A DNA stretch of 64,000 nucleotides, from positions 5,728,062 to 5,792,061 of the forward strand of contig CM018031.1 of the NCBI GenBank assembly GCA_008638375.1, given 5' to 3'. Position numbers and translations under genes: made by a program. The stretch is from Nyssa sinensis (taxonomy: Eukaryota; Streptophyta; Magnoliopsida; Cornales; Nyssaceae). Under the pieces are notes generated by a model. It saw only the letters and a list, made by a program, of their open reading frames with translations, searched no databases and was not told the DNA's origin. This document shows, piece after piece, positions 24,605-36,609 of the stretch (the stretch's first letter is position 1; each line of letters starts with the position of its first letter).

Positions 24605-25491
24605 AAATGTACGTAAGGTATACACCAAAATATATTTATATATATTGTATTTATTTTTATATAATTATTTATGTATATATATGTATTTATGTATATCTAT
24701 ATCTATATATACATATATTTATTTTTATATATACTTATTTATATAAATATATGTATATTAATTTGTGTATGTATATATACACACACATATATATATATAT
24801 ATTAATTTATTTATTTATATTTATATTTTATATATATATGTTATATGTATGTTGATATATACATACGTATATTTAAATTATATTTATTTATTTATATATA
24901 CAATTATTATTGTATATATATTTTTTATTCATATATATTTATATATATGTACATATACATGTATATTTGTATGTATATATATATATCTATATGCAAACAC
25001 AAAATTATTTATGTATATTTTATATTTAAATAATAGATATTTAATCTATAAATATATATATATATATTTATATATACATGTATTTATATATACGTATTAC
25101 TTTATGTGTATATATTAACTTATTTATAAATACAGATTATTTATGTATATATTTATTAATATATATATATGTATATATTTATATAATAATTATTTATTTT
25201 TATTTTTATATATGTATATGTTTATATATATATATATACACATAGATTTATGTTTGTTTATTTATATTTTCTGATGTATATATATAATTTTATTTATTTT
25301 AGTATATAAATAAATATATATATGTATATATATGTATATATATATATATATATTCTTTAAGTTATGAAAAGAAATTATATTTTTATTTTTTTGTGAGAAT
25401 AGTCATTCTTGATTTTTTTTATATTAGTTATATTAAAAATAAAAATAAAACGAACTTGAGTATCATCATTTCATTTTAATCTATCAAACAT
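24044..25491. mobile_element. TA-rich element with TIR-like ends, block A copy
   Basis: The left end (CTACGTTTGGTATGCTGAAA) and the inverted right end (ATGTTTGATAGATTAAAATG) are similar. The interior is over 1 kb of TA, TTTA and GTAT microsatellite with almost no other sequence. Blocks B (46171-48357, interrupted by an LTR) and C (from 54690, left end missing, right end about 55477) hold homologous tracts. ORFs inside encode only Tyr/Ile repeats and are not genes. The call is a MITE with internal microsatellite expansion; the TIR is weak. Confidence 0.4.
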
Positions 25492-25667
25492 CCTGACTGA
25501 GATGAGAGAGAAATTAAGAATTAATGAGGGAGATATAAAATGAAAAAGAAAAAAAATTAAGAATTAACAAAGAAAATATAAAAATCAACAATTAAAAAGA
25601 TATAATGGACAAAAAGTCAAAACACTTTTTTTGAGGAAACACCTGTTTGATTCATTTTACAAAGTAA

Positions 25668-26508
25668 TTTTTTTTTATGGGTAAATAAATGCATTAAAAG
25701 AGAAAAAAATGTACAAGATCAATGGGGTAAGCTCCCGAAACAAGCCTAGGGGAGGGAAGCACTTCTACAAAGAAGGACACCCATCCCAAGGCTACAAAAG
25801 AAGAACAAAAAAAACAGAGCCAAACTAGGAAAAATTGTTACTAGGGAGCTGACCATAGACAATGGAGATGCTTATTTGAGTTAGTAGGCTTAAAGCCTTT
25901 AATAGTGGACAGCCGCCAACGGATCAAATCTGGAATTTGGACAATAAGTGCCTGATGGGTCTTCTTTTGGTTAGTAAAAATGCAGCGAGTTCCTTTTCCC
26001 TCCAATGGTAGACAGTGCATGCGAGAATGAGTTTGCCAATTAAGGAGAAGAGGTTTTTTCCTTTGAAGGTGGTTCTAGCCCACTCAATAGTGTGTCGTCC
26101 AATTTCTAAAAGGCCATTAATTACCACTTTTAGAGAGCATAAGCTGCCATATGTTAGCTATGTAAGGACAAGAGAAGAAAAGATGGTCATGTGACTCATT
26201 GTCATTATTGCAAAGAAGGCATTATTTGTCCTACGGAAGAGCTAAAGATCCGATCCTTGGTTCTAAGACAGTTGCGAATAGCCATCCATAAAATAAAGCC
26301 GGTCCTTAGAATGGCCTTAGGAAACCAGATAAGCTTCCACCAAAGAAGTGACGGCTTGTAGTTCCAGATAGTCCTCCAAGCAGAATGGATTAAAAAAATT
26401 CCATCGGAGCATGGCCTCCAAATTGCCTTATCTTCTCTATTGGGGATAGGAAGTAGATTAGGCGGCATATTTCGTTTGAGCTCCAAAATCTGAGGAAAAT
26501 TTACAGTA
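25668..26508 (-). mobile_element. 5'-truncated LINE (non-LTR retrotransposon) fragment
   Basis: The minus-strand ORFs 26486-26205 and 26127-25924 encode a zf-RVT-like reverse-transcriptase C-terminal region: W-x-P-C-S-D-G-x-F, SAWRTIW, WWKLIWFPKAILRTGFILWMAI, then TVYHWREKE. This is typical of plant LINE ORF2 ends. The low-coordinate end has a run of T at 25669-25677, the poly(A) tail in minus orientation. In-frame stops show it is dead. Blocks B and C lack it at the homologous place (about 48520 and 55630), so it entered block A only. A 37-41 bp tandem repeat (GTAGACCAATTCCATTAATT) at about 26500-26580 marks its 5' side. Confidence 0.75.
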
Positions 26509-26633
26509 GACCAATTCCATTAATTGTTAGAGATGATGGAAGTAGACCAATTCCATTAATTGTTAGAGATGATGGAAGTAACTCTGGTACTCCTTCCTAA
26601 ACATGAATATGAAACCTAAACCTGAATATGAAA

Positions 26634-26703
26634 CACCTGTTTTGTCAAAAGTGAAAAAGTATATCCTTTTATATAAATTACCTATAAAAGTATGAAACAC
26701 GTG
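26634..26703 (+). promoter_or_regulatory. G-box repeat remnants upstream of ODD5
   Basis: Two units of the roughly 66-bp repeat found before ODD7 and ODD8. The first has CACCTG (26634-26639) in place of CACGTG; the second keeps the G-box CACGTG (26698-26703). G-boxes are bound by bHLH and bZIP factors. The gene therefore has one intact G-box, against three for ODD7 and two for ODD8. Confidence 0.55.
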
Positions 26704-26892
26704 CTTTCTCAAAATTTTTTATATATATTTATATATTGGGGTCAACCCTAACAAAAGGTTACCATCACATCCTGGTGCAGGCCATATAGAAATATATCGC
26801 TAATTCATTAATAATTTCATGATCAGGTAGCTGCTATTTAAAATCCCAGAGGTCAACCACCTGCATCTCCATTATCTTGAAAGGAAGAGAGA

Positions 26893-29171
26893 ATGGATGT
26901 CTCAGTAAACCAAGAAAATCTTGTCCACAGTGTATTGAATCATGATAGAATGAAAGAATTGAAGGCTTTTGACGATATGAAGGCGGGTGTAAAAGGACTA
27001 GCAGATGCCGGAATGGTGAAAATTCCTAAGATATTTGTGAGACCACCGGTGGAACTGGCTGAGGAGTTGAGTTGCCGGCAGACCCACATTCAAGTTCCGG
27101 TGATAGATTTCACCGGCATCCAGAGGGATGACCGGCGCAAGGAGATCGTTGAAAAAGTAAGGATTGCATCAGAGAAATGGGGCATTTTCCAAGTGGTGAA
27201 TCATGGGATCCCCTTAAGTGTATTGGAGAAGATGATTGATGGGATAAGCTTGTTTCATGAGCAAGATCTTGAGGTGAAGAAGCAGTTTTATACGCGTGAT
27301 CTCACGAGAAAAGCAATATTTAACTCCAATTTTGATCTTTATCATTCAAGAACTGCTAACTGGAGGGACACGTTGAGCATTTCTTTGCAGGCTTCTGATA
27401 ATCTGGATCCTAATGAATTGCCAGCTACATGCAGGTTCAAAATCTAATCTGTTGATTAAATTGCCTCTGTTCTTAATTCCTGATGTTTCATTCTGCTGAT
27501 CAGTTGAGTTGCTTTTAGTAATCTAATCCTTATAATGGCAATACTTCAATTGTTTTTTAGAAATTTCAAATGAGAAACAGATGCTGTGGGTTGAATAATC
27601 ATGCCTAAAGGCCCATTTGGGCAGCTTTAGATTTTGAAGAATTGATTCTCAAGAATTGATTAATGGGAATGTATTTTGGTGAATTGATCAAGGCATAATC
27701 GGTTATTTGGGTGCTTAGGTAAAAATTGTGTACAAGTGATTTTGCTAATATAAATTTCTCTTTCACCCGTTTATATTTTATATATTGACTAATGATTCTC
27801 CGGATTGATTCTCTAGAATTGATTAATGGGAAATATATTATGGTGAATTGATCAAGGCATAATCAATTTTTTGGGTCTATGTAAAAATTGAATATCAGTG
27901 ATTGTATACTGTGAATTTCTCCTTTAATCCTTTCTATTTGATATATTAACTAATGTACGAGTGGTGAGTCCAAGGGTAAAGCTTGTAAAAATTGTTTGGA
28001 GAAGCAGGTTTTTACCCCTTCTGTAAAACACCGTTTAGCAACCTGCAAAATTGTGTCCACTTCAAAACGATGTTTTGGCAATTGCAGCCGAACACCTATA
28101 AAATTGCGAGAACTCGTTTTGTTTGTTTATTTTTTTTTTGGGAGAGGGGAGACTTGAAAAATCATAGCTGTGATTCTCCAATACACTATTTATTGAACCT
28201 CAATGAGGTTTCTCATATCTTCTGTCCCTGGATTTTATTTTCATTTCCCATATCATTTCCTATTTTCAGCATTAATGATGTGTTTCTGTCAATTTTCCAA
28301 CTGACCAAGCATAGGAATTTATTTTTTCTTTTGTATTTATTATTATTATTATTTTTGCCATGTTAATTTTGCAGAGAAGCAGTTATGGATTATACAAAAG
28401 ATGTTAAAAAATTGGGAGACACTTTGTTTGAGTTATTATCAGAGGGTCTGGGGCTCAAACCAGACCACCTAAGAACCATGGAATGTGTTAATGGGTGCAA
28501 CATTGCTGGCCACTACTACCCTGCATGTCCAGAGCCAGAACTGACTTTGGGACTCTCCAAGCATTCAGATCCTGGGTTTCTCACTATTCTTTTACAAAAC
28601 CAGATCAATGGCCTCCAAGTCCTCTATGAAAATCAATGGGTTGATGTTCTCTCCCATTCCAGGAGGTCTAGTAGTAAACATTGGGGACCTTTTCCAGGTT
28701 TGTCCTATTACATTCCCTTTCCTAAAAAAAAAAAAAAAATAAATTAGTTCAGTGCACGAGACTTTAGTCATTATAGAATGTGGGAGGGTTAGATGTAAGT
28801 TTCCATGACTTGAACCTGTTACATTCATATCACACTAGATCAATCATATAGTTGCGCTCCTATTGTATATATTTTTGTATTATACATTTATCTTTTTTAA
28901 TGTCTACCTTATTTGGGCACAGATAATATCAAATTCCAAATATACAAGTAATGTGCATAGAGTAATTGCCAACAGTGTTGGACCAAGAATTTCGGTGGCA
29001 TCCTTTTTCAGTGGACCTGTGGCTGCTCCAAAGCTGTATGGCCCAATCAAAGAGTTGATATCAGAAGAAAATCCCCCCTTGTACAGAGATGTCCTATACA
29101 ATGAATATGCTGCCGGGTTTTATTCTAGGGGACTAGATGAGAAGCCTGCTCTTGAATATTACAAGCTATAA
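26893..29171 (+). pseudogene. ODD5: 2-ODD gene with one +1 frameshift in exon 2
   Basis: Exons are 26893-27434, 28375-28697 and 28923-29171. Exon 2 is 323 bp against 322 in ODD7/ODD8. An extra T in GTTCTCTCCCATTCC (about 28650-28653) shifts the frame after QWVDVL and removes the distal iron His and the R-x-S motif from the product. All motifs are otherwise present: [13 protein letters not shown] (Phe to Ile in WGFF), H-S-D (KHSDPGF), VHRV and PRIS. The TATA-like box differs from the paralogs (CCATATAGAAAT at 26782-26793 versus CCATATAAAAAT). Intron 2 lacks the solo LTR of ODD7/ODD8. One extra base could also be an assembly error. Confidence 0.75.
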
Positions 29172-29947
29172 GGCCAGGAATTGCCAGGGGCCATCAGACC
29201 ATTTCCATGCTAATTAAGGAGGTGGTGAACTACTAGAACTTTTGGAGTCTTATAAACTTCTGCTATATATATGGTTATACAGTATAAATAATTGAAGCAG
29301 AGTTATATTATCTAGTTCTGTAACAACTCTGTTATATACATAAGAAACCATATGAGAGCTTATTTGTTTTCAGAGCATTCCAGTGATTTCACAATAAGAA
29401 CTGCAACCAATATGGAAAAAGCATGGTATATAGCTGCTGAAGACATGAATGCAAGTGTCCTGACTGTTTTCCTTGCTTATAAGAAGGTGAAAGGAAATAA
29501 CTAGTGACAACAGCTTTTACTTTCTTAATGGTCTCAACAGGTTGCAGATCAGGATGAGAGCTGAACCACAAATAGTCCCCATAATTGCGAAACTTCTCAT
29601 AAAGTCATACAATATGATTCCTGACTGATTTCAAACTATAAAATAATAGGAGTTAGTTTATTGCAAGAAACTTATTGTCATTGTCAGGTCTTAAAAATAT
29701 TAAATATACAGTAGCTCATATTTTGAAAGTTATAATAGAATATTCTTTTCTTCAATCGATGCATATATTTAACCTTTTCTCGACATTTTTTCCTTGTGAA
29801 CGTAAAATTATATATGTTTAATATTTTACGATGTCGTAATGAGAACAACCTTGTGTAGAAAACTAGCCCTTTCAGTAATGGTGGCATTAACTTCCCTCAC
29901 CTGCAAAGATATGACCTTATAATTGTGTACAGCAGCAGCACTCTCTC

Positions 29948-29981
<34 letters not shown>

Positions 29982-29986
29982 ATAAG

Positions 29987-31737
29987 ATGGCCATAGATTT
30001 TCTGTGGCATGACCATCCATTAGAATTGCGATCGGTGCTAACAGATGCCCTAGCTCTCTGCTTCAGTTTGCTTGCAACCCGTATCGGGATACAATTTTCG
30101 TTGCCCCGAATGCAACTTTTTCCTCCACTTATCTTGCCTCAAATTGCCCCTTGAATCACTGCATCCCCTCCACAGACACCATCCTCTGACCCTTCTCAGT
30201 GAATCCCCTCTCGGTAATGATGGCCGCCAACTCCTGTGCGACGATTGTAAAAACCTCTGCTCTGGCTTTACCTATTATTGCGCAGCCTGCCCATACACTC
30301 TCCACCTGCAGTGCGCTTCAAAACAACGCGCTTTTAAACTTAAAATTCACAAACACCTTCTCACATTTTCTGCATCACCTCCCGGTGGATTCGAGACATT
30401 TCGTTGCAATGTCCTGCGGTGATGTTGGTAATGGTTTCAGCTTGTGTTGCAAAAGCTGTGAGTTTGCCGTCCATGTCGAGTGTTCTGCGTTGCCGGTCAC
30501 GGTAAAACGTGAGCAGGACGAACACCCCTGTGTCCTTGCTGCCACCGTCTCTATCGGTGTTGAACCCTGATGAAGTCTACTGCGATGTTTGCGAGGAGAG
30601 AGTGAACCCAAATGGATGCATTTACTACTGTGCACAGAGCTGCTATAGTGCCCATCTGGGATGCCTGACTTCTGCTTCAAAGCCACATATCAAACTTTCA
30701 TACAGAGATGTTGATCTTTCATCTGCTGAGGCTTCGGAACAAACCAAGCTCGAAATTGATCACCAAGTGTTTGATGATCGATCTGGGCTTCGATCAGATC
30801 CAATAGATGATGCTGAGCTTGCTAAACTGAGGCATCGTTTCAGTCAGCAGCAGATGGAGGATCAAGGTCAATCAAGTCAAGTATGCGATGAATCAATGCT
30901 TCAATCAAATGAAGGAGAAGACCCACAATTAGCAGAACCAATTCATCCCAAAACCAAACGTAATGTGGTGGAGCTTGAACATTTTAGCCACCAGCATCCC
31001 TTAACCCTCAATAATGACCATGACAAGGATAATCTAGCTAGCTGCTTTGGGTGCTGGGGACGAATCTCAGGTCTGGCATATGGCTGCACCCAATGCAAAT
31101 TTTTCCTCCACAGATGGTGTGCCGAGCTACCCTCCAAGGTTCAACATCCAATTCACCCTCTGCATTCTCTCACCCTTCTCTCGAGGTCGCCTCGTCATGG
31201 TTTTCAACCTGCGTGCGATGCTTGTTATGAACCTATGTGATGTCTTCACCTATAGTTGTGAGTCTTGTGACTTTAATCCTTCATGCTATGTGTGCTTCGA
31301 TACCAAGCACCCTTAGAAATGAAATTCACCAGCACCCTCTTACTCTTCATCGGAAAACACCCTATTCCACCAGGTGCAAAGCTTGTTCTAACGATTGCAC
31401 TGGCACTGTCTTCCAATGTGATGCTTGCAATCTTGAGCTTGACTTCAAGTGTGCTTTATTACCACATACGGTTAGACACAAATGTCATGTAGATCCTCTC
31501 ACCCTCACCTCTCTGCCTGTTGAAGATGATTCGGATGAGTTTTACTGTGACGCTTGTGAGAAAAGGAGAGACCCAAACCATTGGGTCTATTACTGTGCGG
31601 ATTGTGAATATAGTGCTCATATGAATTGTGTTGTTTCTGAGCTACTTGGAGGTCTTCCTTCACGGGGCCTGCTTCAATATGACCAGCATGAGCACCTTCT
31701 TAGTCTCATCACAAAATCCCCCTTCAGTCCTACTTGA
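29987..31737 (+). pseudogene. DC1 copy 1: multi-DC1 (Cys/His-rich C1) zinc-finger protein gene, frameshifted
   Basis: The single-exon-like locus starts ATG 29987 (MAIDFLWHDHPLELRSVL) and reads through several DC1 modules: YNFRCPECNFFLHLSCLKLP, FTYYCAACPYTLHLQC, CCKSCEFAVHVEC, VYCDVCEERVNPNG, an acidic Gln/Glu linker of about 100 aa, YGCTQCKFFLHRWC, FQCDACNLELDFKC and VYYCADCEYSAHMNC. DC1 domains are C1-like zinc fingers in plant signalling and stress proteins. The frame shifts several times: an extra A near 30063, an extra C near 30414, an extra C near 30566, near 31230-31240, and an extra C near 31279. It lies 816 bp after ODD5 on the same strand. Copies 2 and 3 lost everything after the fourth module. 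A CT repeat (29941-29980) precedes the ATG. Confidence 0.85.
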
Positions 31738-34700
31738 CACTGGCTGTGATGACCCTGTGGGCTTGCTCGTTGCAACTTGCAAGAGGCTCCCACACGGCAG
31801 GTTTTGGATAGATTAAATGCTATAAAATCTTTTGAACATGTGGGTTCGATTGTCTCAGCTTGCATTATGTGTTGTTACTTCCATGTTATTCTATGTATAG
31901 GTGACCCCTATCTCCTCCTACTTTGTTCTTATTATCTTGTATTACACTATCACTCTGATGAATGCAAGGAAGAAACCCACGTCTTGCAGCTTTTTCTTTT
32001 TCCTTTTTACTATATAAGTCCAAGCCTTGTAGTTACTGGTCATGCCAGTCAGACTAGTAGTGATGTTGCAATCCTAGGATTCTCATAGATAAATTCTGGA
32101 AATGATAATGGCATAATGGATACCAAAACAACTGCTTTATCATCCCACATTGAACTAATCAATGTAATATGAAAAAGTTCACTGGTATGATCTTCCCAAT
32201 GAAACCGCACTTAAATTTGAATATTCATATGAATATTTACATCTGAGGAACTATCTTGCCGTAAAACTGTCTCACGTTGAACTTTTTTACTTCAAAATAA
32301 TGGCCTTTACCATAGGAAATTTCTTTTACGTAATTATTTAATTGAATAGACCAATTAAATGAAGGATCCCAAACAATCTAAACTTTATGAAAGTATAAAA
32401 ATATATATGTATATGCATATATACATATGTTTATATCTAGAGATTTACATGTGTAAAAATTATATGGAAACATATTAATTAAGTATATAAATATATAAAA
32501 ACATATAGGTGCAAATAAACAAATTTATAAACACATAAAAGTAAAATTTTTAATTTTTTTAGCATAAAAAATGTCATTTTTTATTTTTTGTTTTTTACTT
32601 AAATAAAGGAAACAAATCATTAAATTACACATTTGTTAAAAGCATAGAAGCACAATCTCTATGCAGGTAACAGTCACACTTTACTTATTTGACGGAGAGC
32701 ATATCAATAGCATGAATGTTGGTAACAAATCACAGAATGTCTTTTTGCAAGAATGCCTTTTTAATGCTTTTGAATTTAATGAAGTATTTGAGTTACAACA
32801 TTAAAATATTGGAGGAAACTAATTCTAAAAATTAAATTGAATTTTGAAAAAAATTATCATTTAAAAATTTTTCATATTACATTGATTTTAAAGCAGTAAT
32901 TGCATCTCAAACATGAGAAAACAAGAATCACGATTTGGTCGGATAAGTTAAAGAGTAGAATTTCAGTTACGAAATTACTTACTGATTCATTATTTTCTCC
33001 TTTAAATAATAACTCAATTAAAACTTTTCAATTTATCCTATTCTGTAATTTCAACTTTGTTGGCGTGTCATGGAAGCCTTGAAAATTCAAGGCTGTAGAT
33101 TCTTGATCTAATGAATAAGAAGAAGAATGGTTGTTTTTTTTTTTAAAGATTTAATATGATTGGAAGACAAAGTGTCTTGATTGTGTTATTAATAAAGATG
33201 ATTCTTGATTTTTTGTTGTTGAGAGAAATGAATTAAAAGAAGATAAGAAAGTTGCATTCTCTAAGAAATTATGTTTTAAACAAAAATAGATTTTTTGCTT
33301 TGAGAAAAGTATTTTGTTGCACGAAAACATTTTTTCTTATGGCATTCTCACTTTTTTGACCTTACAGTGTGAAAATTGTTTAACTTGTTAATCAAATTAT
33401 TGAATTTAAAAAATTTCAATTGAATTTTCCAAAAAATGTGGTCAAATTTTAGTTAAATCATCTATTTTATAAAAACACAAAACATAATTTTTTTTTTTAA
33501 AAAAAGAAAATAAGTCAAAATGTTCTGAATTTAGTTATTCAGATTTACCATGTTCAAATTCGGTTGTTCAATTTGAATTTTATTTTCACCTATTAACAAA
33601 ACATTAGACAGGGGCACTAACTATGATATGAAGTTGAATCCCCATAATTCAAAGCATGCAAGGTATTATTTCAATCTTAATTCTAAAACTCGACCACCAT
33701 CAACATTTTTTGAAATCAAATCCTCTGTAGTCAGGTCGGTTTGAGCCTACGATGAGAGCTGTCTTTTTTATATAAATTAAAACTTTATATTATGTGAATT
33801 AAAATTTAATATAATGGGACATTTTTTCTAAGAAATATTTTAAGAGTTCACATATGAGAAGAAATATAAAAAAAATAGAAATTAAGCGATAATATTTAAA
33901 ATGTGTGTTATATTAATTCAAAGTCTTTTCGAATCTTTCTTCTTTAATAATATTTACAAAATTAAAAATTTTTAGAACTTTTTTTTAAATAATATTATTT
34001 GTCCAAATCTTATATCTTAAATGATGTGATATTAGATAATTAGGCTGGTACGAATAGTCTAATACCACATTATGTTAATGCCAATTTTAGTACAAAAATT
34101 TAAAACATATTACATTACTATCGGACTTTAGGCGACAATAATGGCTTTAAAGTTGAATTCATCATTTTTATAGTAAAAGTTTCACAATAGACAAAATATT
34201 TTTCTAAGAGTTACGTTTCGACTTGACTTGAAAAACATACTTACAAGAAGGAAATTATTATTATTATTATTATTATTTAATACAACGGGTGTCAAGAGCG
34301 AATCGAACTTATATTATTTGCATGAAGAGTGGGGCACACACACTGTTCGAATAGGACCTTAGCCCTAAAAATTATTTATATATTATGACTTTGTTGGGGG
34401 TGGGAGGAGGAATATTGTTATTTTTATATTAGTATTTTTCTTAATAAAAAAATTGTACTTTAAGAATTAGTATTTGTATAGTCTGATTAGTTATAATTGA
34501 AAAATGAAGATAGCCTCTTGTAAGTGTAGAGAAGTGCGGAATCCAAACAATGATCATAACATGTATTGTAGTTATTATATGTAGGCATGTGAATTTAGGA
34601 TTATAGGTTTTAAAATTTGATTTTAAAGTTTTGATTATATAGATTAAATTAATTTTTGAAAGTTGACAAAATAAATACAGAATTTAATTTTAATTGCATG

Positions 34701-35740
34701 TCAAGCAAACTAGATAGACAAAATATCTATCATTCGAAAGCGAGCTTGACTCGTTACAACATGTGAAGATAGTATGTGATTCGTTAAAATGTATAATATG
34801 ATTTGGCCTAATTTTATTTTAACTTCTTGTGATTTAAAATTAGACACCAATATTTCTTATGGTCGTGACTGAAATGATATATTTTTCACTATATTAGTAA
34901 AAAGTAGATAACCTACATGAGGCAAAGTATCATCGAACTATACCGCAGGAGATAAAGTGTATATTTTTCTTCTAAAATTTGATTTTATCTTCAAATAAGA
35001 ATGCTATTTTGGTTATTTTATATTTTTCATTAATTCCATCAAATTTAATGTTTTAGTCATGACTAGAAGGGTATTAGTAACACGTTTGAAACCAAAAGGG
35101 TAACTCTCTTAGTTGGACCATGGACCCTTCCTAATCTCCAAGTCTCTAAAACACAATCTAAAGACTTCAGTTAGAAGTATTAAAAATAATTATATTGTAT
35201 CTTTATACTATATTTAAGACCTGTAGTCAAACTCTTATTTTAGGCTTAACGTACCCTTATATACAGGTGACAAAATTAATATGAGATCGATGGGCGGATT
35301 TATTTTTCTAGTTTTTTCTTATGTCTATCCCTCAACCCCTACATACAATTAAGTAAGCCCCTAAATATGCCCTAGGTTTTAATATGAAGATATGGTACTA
35401 TAATTAAGCAGATATATCGAATGACTCAATAATTAATTTACAAAGTTGGAACTAAAGATTTAATTAATTTTTAATAACACCTCATGTAAAAGTCATAAAT
35501 ACAAATCTCACACTTTTTTTTATCATACTATTGATCTAATACTCAATTTTTTGAGAAAACACCTATGAAATACTTCTACAAAATATGAAACACGTGGGTA
35601 CTGTTTGGTTATGAACTTGAAACGAATTTCAAAAATCAACTTTTTCAAAAACTTGTTTGGATACATAAATTTTTCAGTTAAAATGCATCTCAGTTTTCCT
35701 ACTTTTCGAAATGTATCTCTGAAAAAAAATCACGAACCAT
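31738..35740. other. AT-rich intergenic DNA of block A right flank
   Basis: No gene is supported. The sequence at 32621-33019 continues the DC1 3' flank and is where blocks B and C rejoin after their deletion. About 33120-34430 is repeated near 62600-63570. The segment at 35385-35550 resembles 53655-53820. A short stretch at 35551-35595 repeats the promoter sequence of the ODD7/ODD8 type, including CACGTG. Confidence 0.5.
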
Positions 35741-36055
35741 CCTGTGACCATAGCATCCGGCGGGCCCCAGCGACACCGCTGCTCCATCTCCTGAACCTTA
35801 TCAGGAATCCCATGAGAACAGTGCCTCAACCGACCCATCCCTCCGATTCCGAACCCAACCCTTTAACCCTAATTGCGTCGCATTCTCCACCATGCAGTTC
35901 CTATAAAACACCCCTTGCACCCTTCCCTTCACCACAACCCTAACCTGCACCCAAATAAAATACAATTTTAGATAGAAAGAGAAAGTGAAGCGAGGAGGAG
36001 GAAAGTTTCTTACGGTTTTGGAGGGGTTTGAATCGGGGGGAGTTAAGGACGACAT
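35741..36055 (-). pseudogene. Acylphosphatase gene fragment, frameshifted
   Basis: On the minus strand, exon 36055-36014 ([14 protein letters not shown]) is followed by an intron with GT donor and GTGCAG acceptor, then exon 35944 downward with [16 protein letters not shown] and [20 protein letters not shown]. These are the acylphosphatase signature, with the catalytic Arg in GRVQGVFYR and Asn in GWVRNRRDG. After ALFS an extra base shifts the frame; the next frame reads DKVQEMEQRCRWGPPDAMVTG, also family sequence. The last part of the protein is not found. The family hydrolyses carboxyl-phosphate bonds in the cytosol or organelles. It is unrelated to the neighbours and is probably a captured or relic copy. 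Confidence 0.8.
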
Positions 36056-36568
36056 AGGAGGTGAAAGAGGAGGTTGACGAAATCGGAGCAAAGGAGGAAT
36101 AGAAATAAGATTACAATGGTTAATCGGAAGAGAATGAGGACGAAGACGAAGATGATGAGATAGTGGAAGAAGAGAAAGGGAGGTGAATTTTCTAGGTATA
36201 TCATTTTTTGCTATGATTGTTTTCTTCCATATCTGTCGATGGTGGTTTCAAAATATCTGGGATTTGAGGATCGAATTCGCCGATTGTGTGACAGCTGACG
36301 CCATTCGTTATTTCTAGATATGATTGTTGAATTGTATTCATGGATGTTGACGCATAGGGAGTTGATATGGTGCTTCGTCTACTTCAAGAAGTAATCCTTA
36401 GATGCTCTCACAGTCTCTCACTCTACTAGGAATTTTCCAACACTCGTGTTGACCATTTGTCTGTGTGCTCCAATAATCATGGATGGCCCAACAGCTAGAA
36501 GACTTGAAAAAATTACCAAAAAAATTAAAAAATGAATACTTGCAACTTCTGAATGATCAAGAGGGGTG

Positions 36569-36609
<41 letters not shown>

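Larger units (their letters stand above)
18535..33019 (+). repeat. Segmental duplication block A
   Basis: From ACTTCACATGGCAATCTAAA in ODD4 intron 1 the sequence is repeated at 39916 and runs, with indels, through ODD4 exons 2-3, the spacer, the TA-rich element, ODD5 and DC1 copy 1. Homology with block B ends near 33019 (AATAATAACTCAAT), where the two diverge. Block A differs from B by a LINE insertion and by lacking B's MITE, hAT element, copia LTR and intron 2 LTR. It also keeps the DC1 C-terminal half that B and C lost. Confidence 0.8.

Noticed and set aside
24607..25118. Long Tyr/Ile-rich ORFs
   Set aside because: They are translations of TA/GTAT microsatellite.
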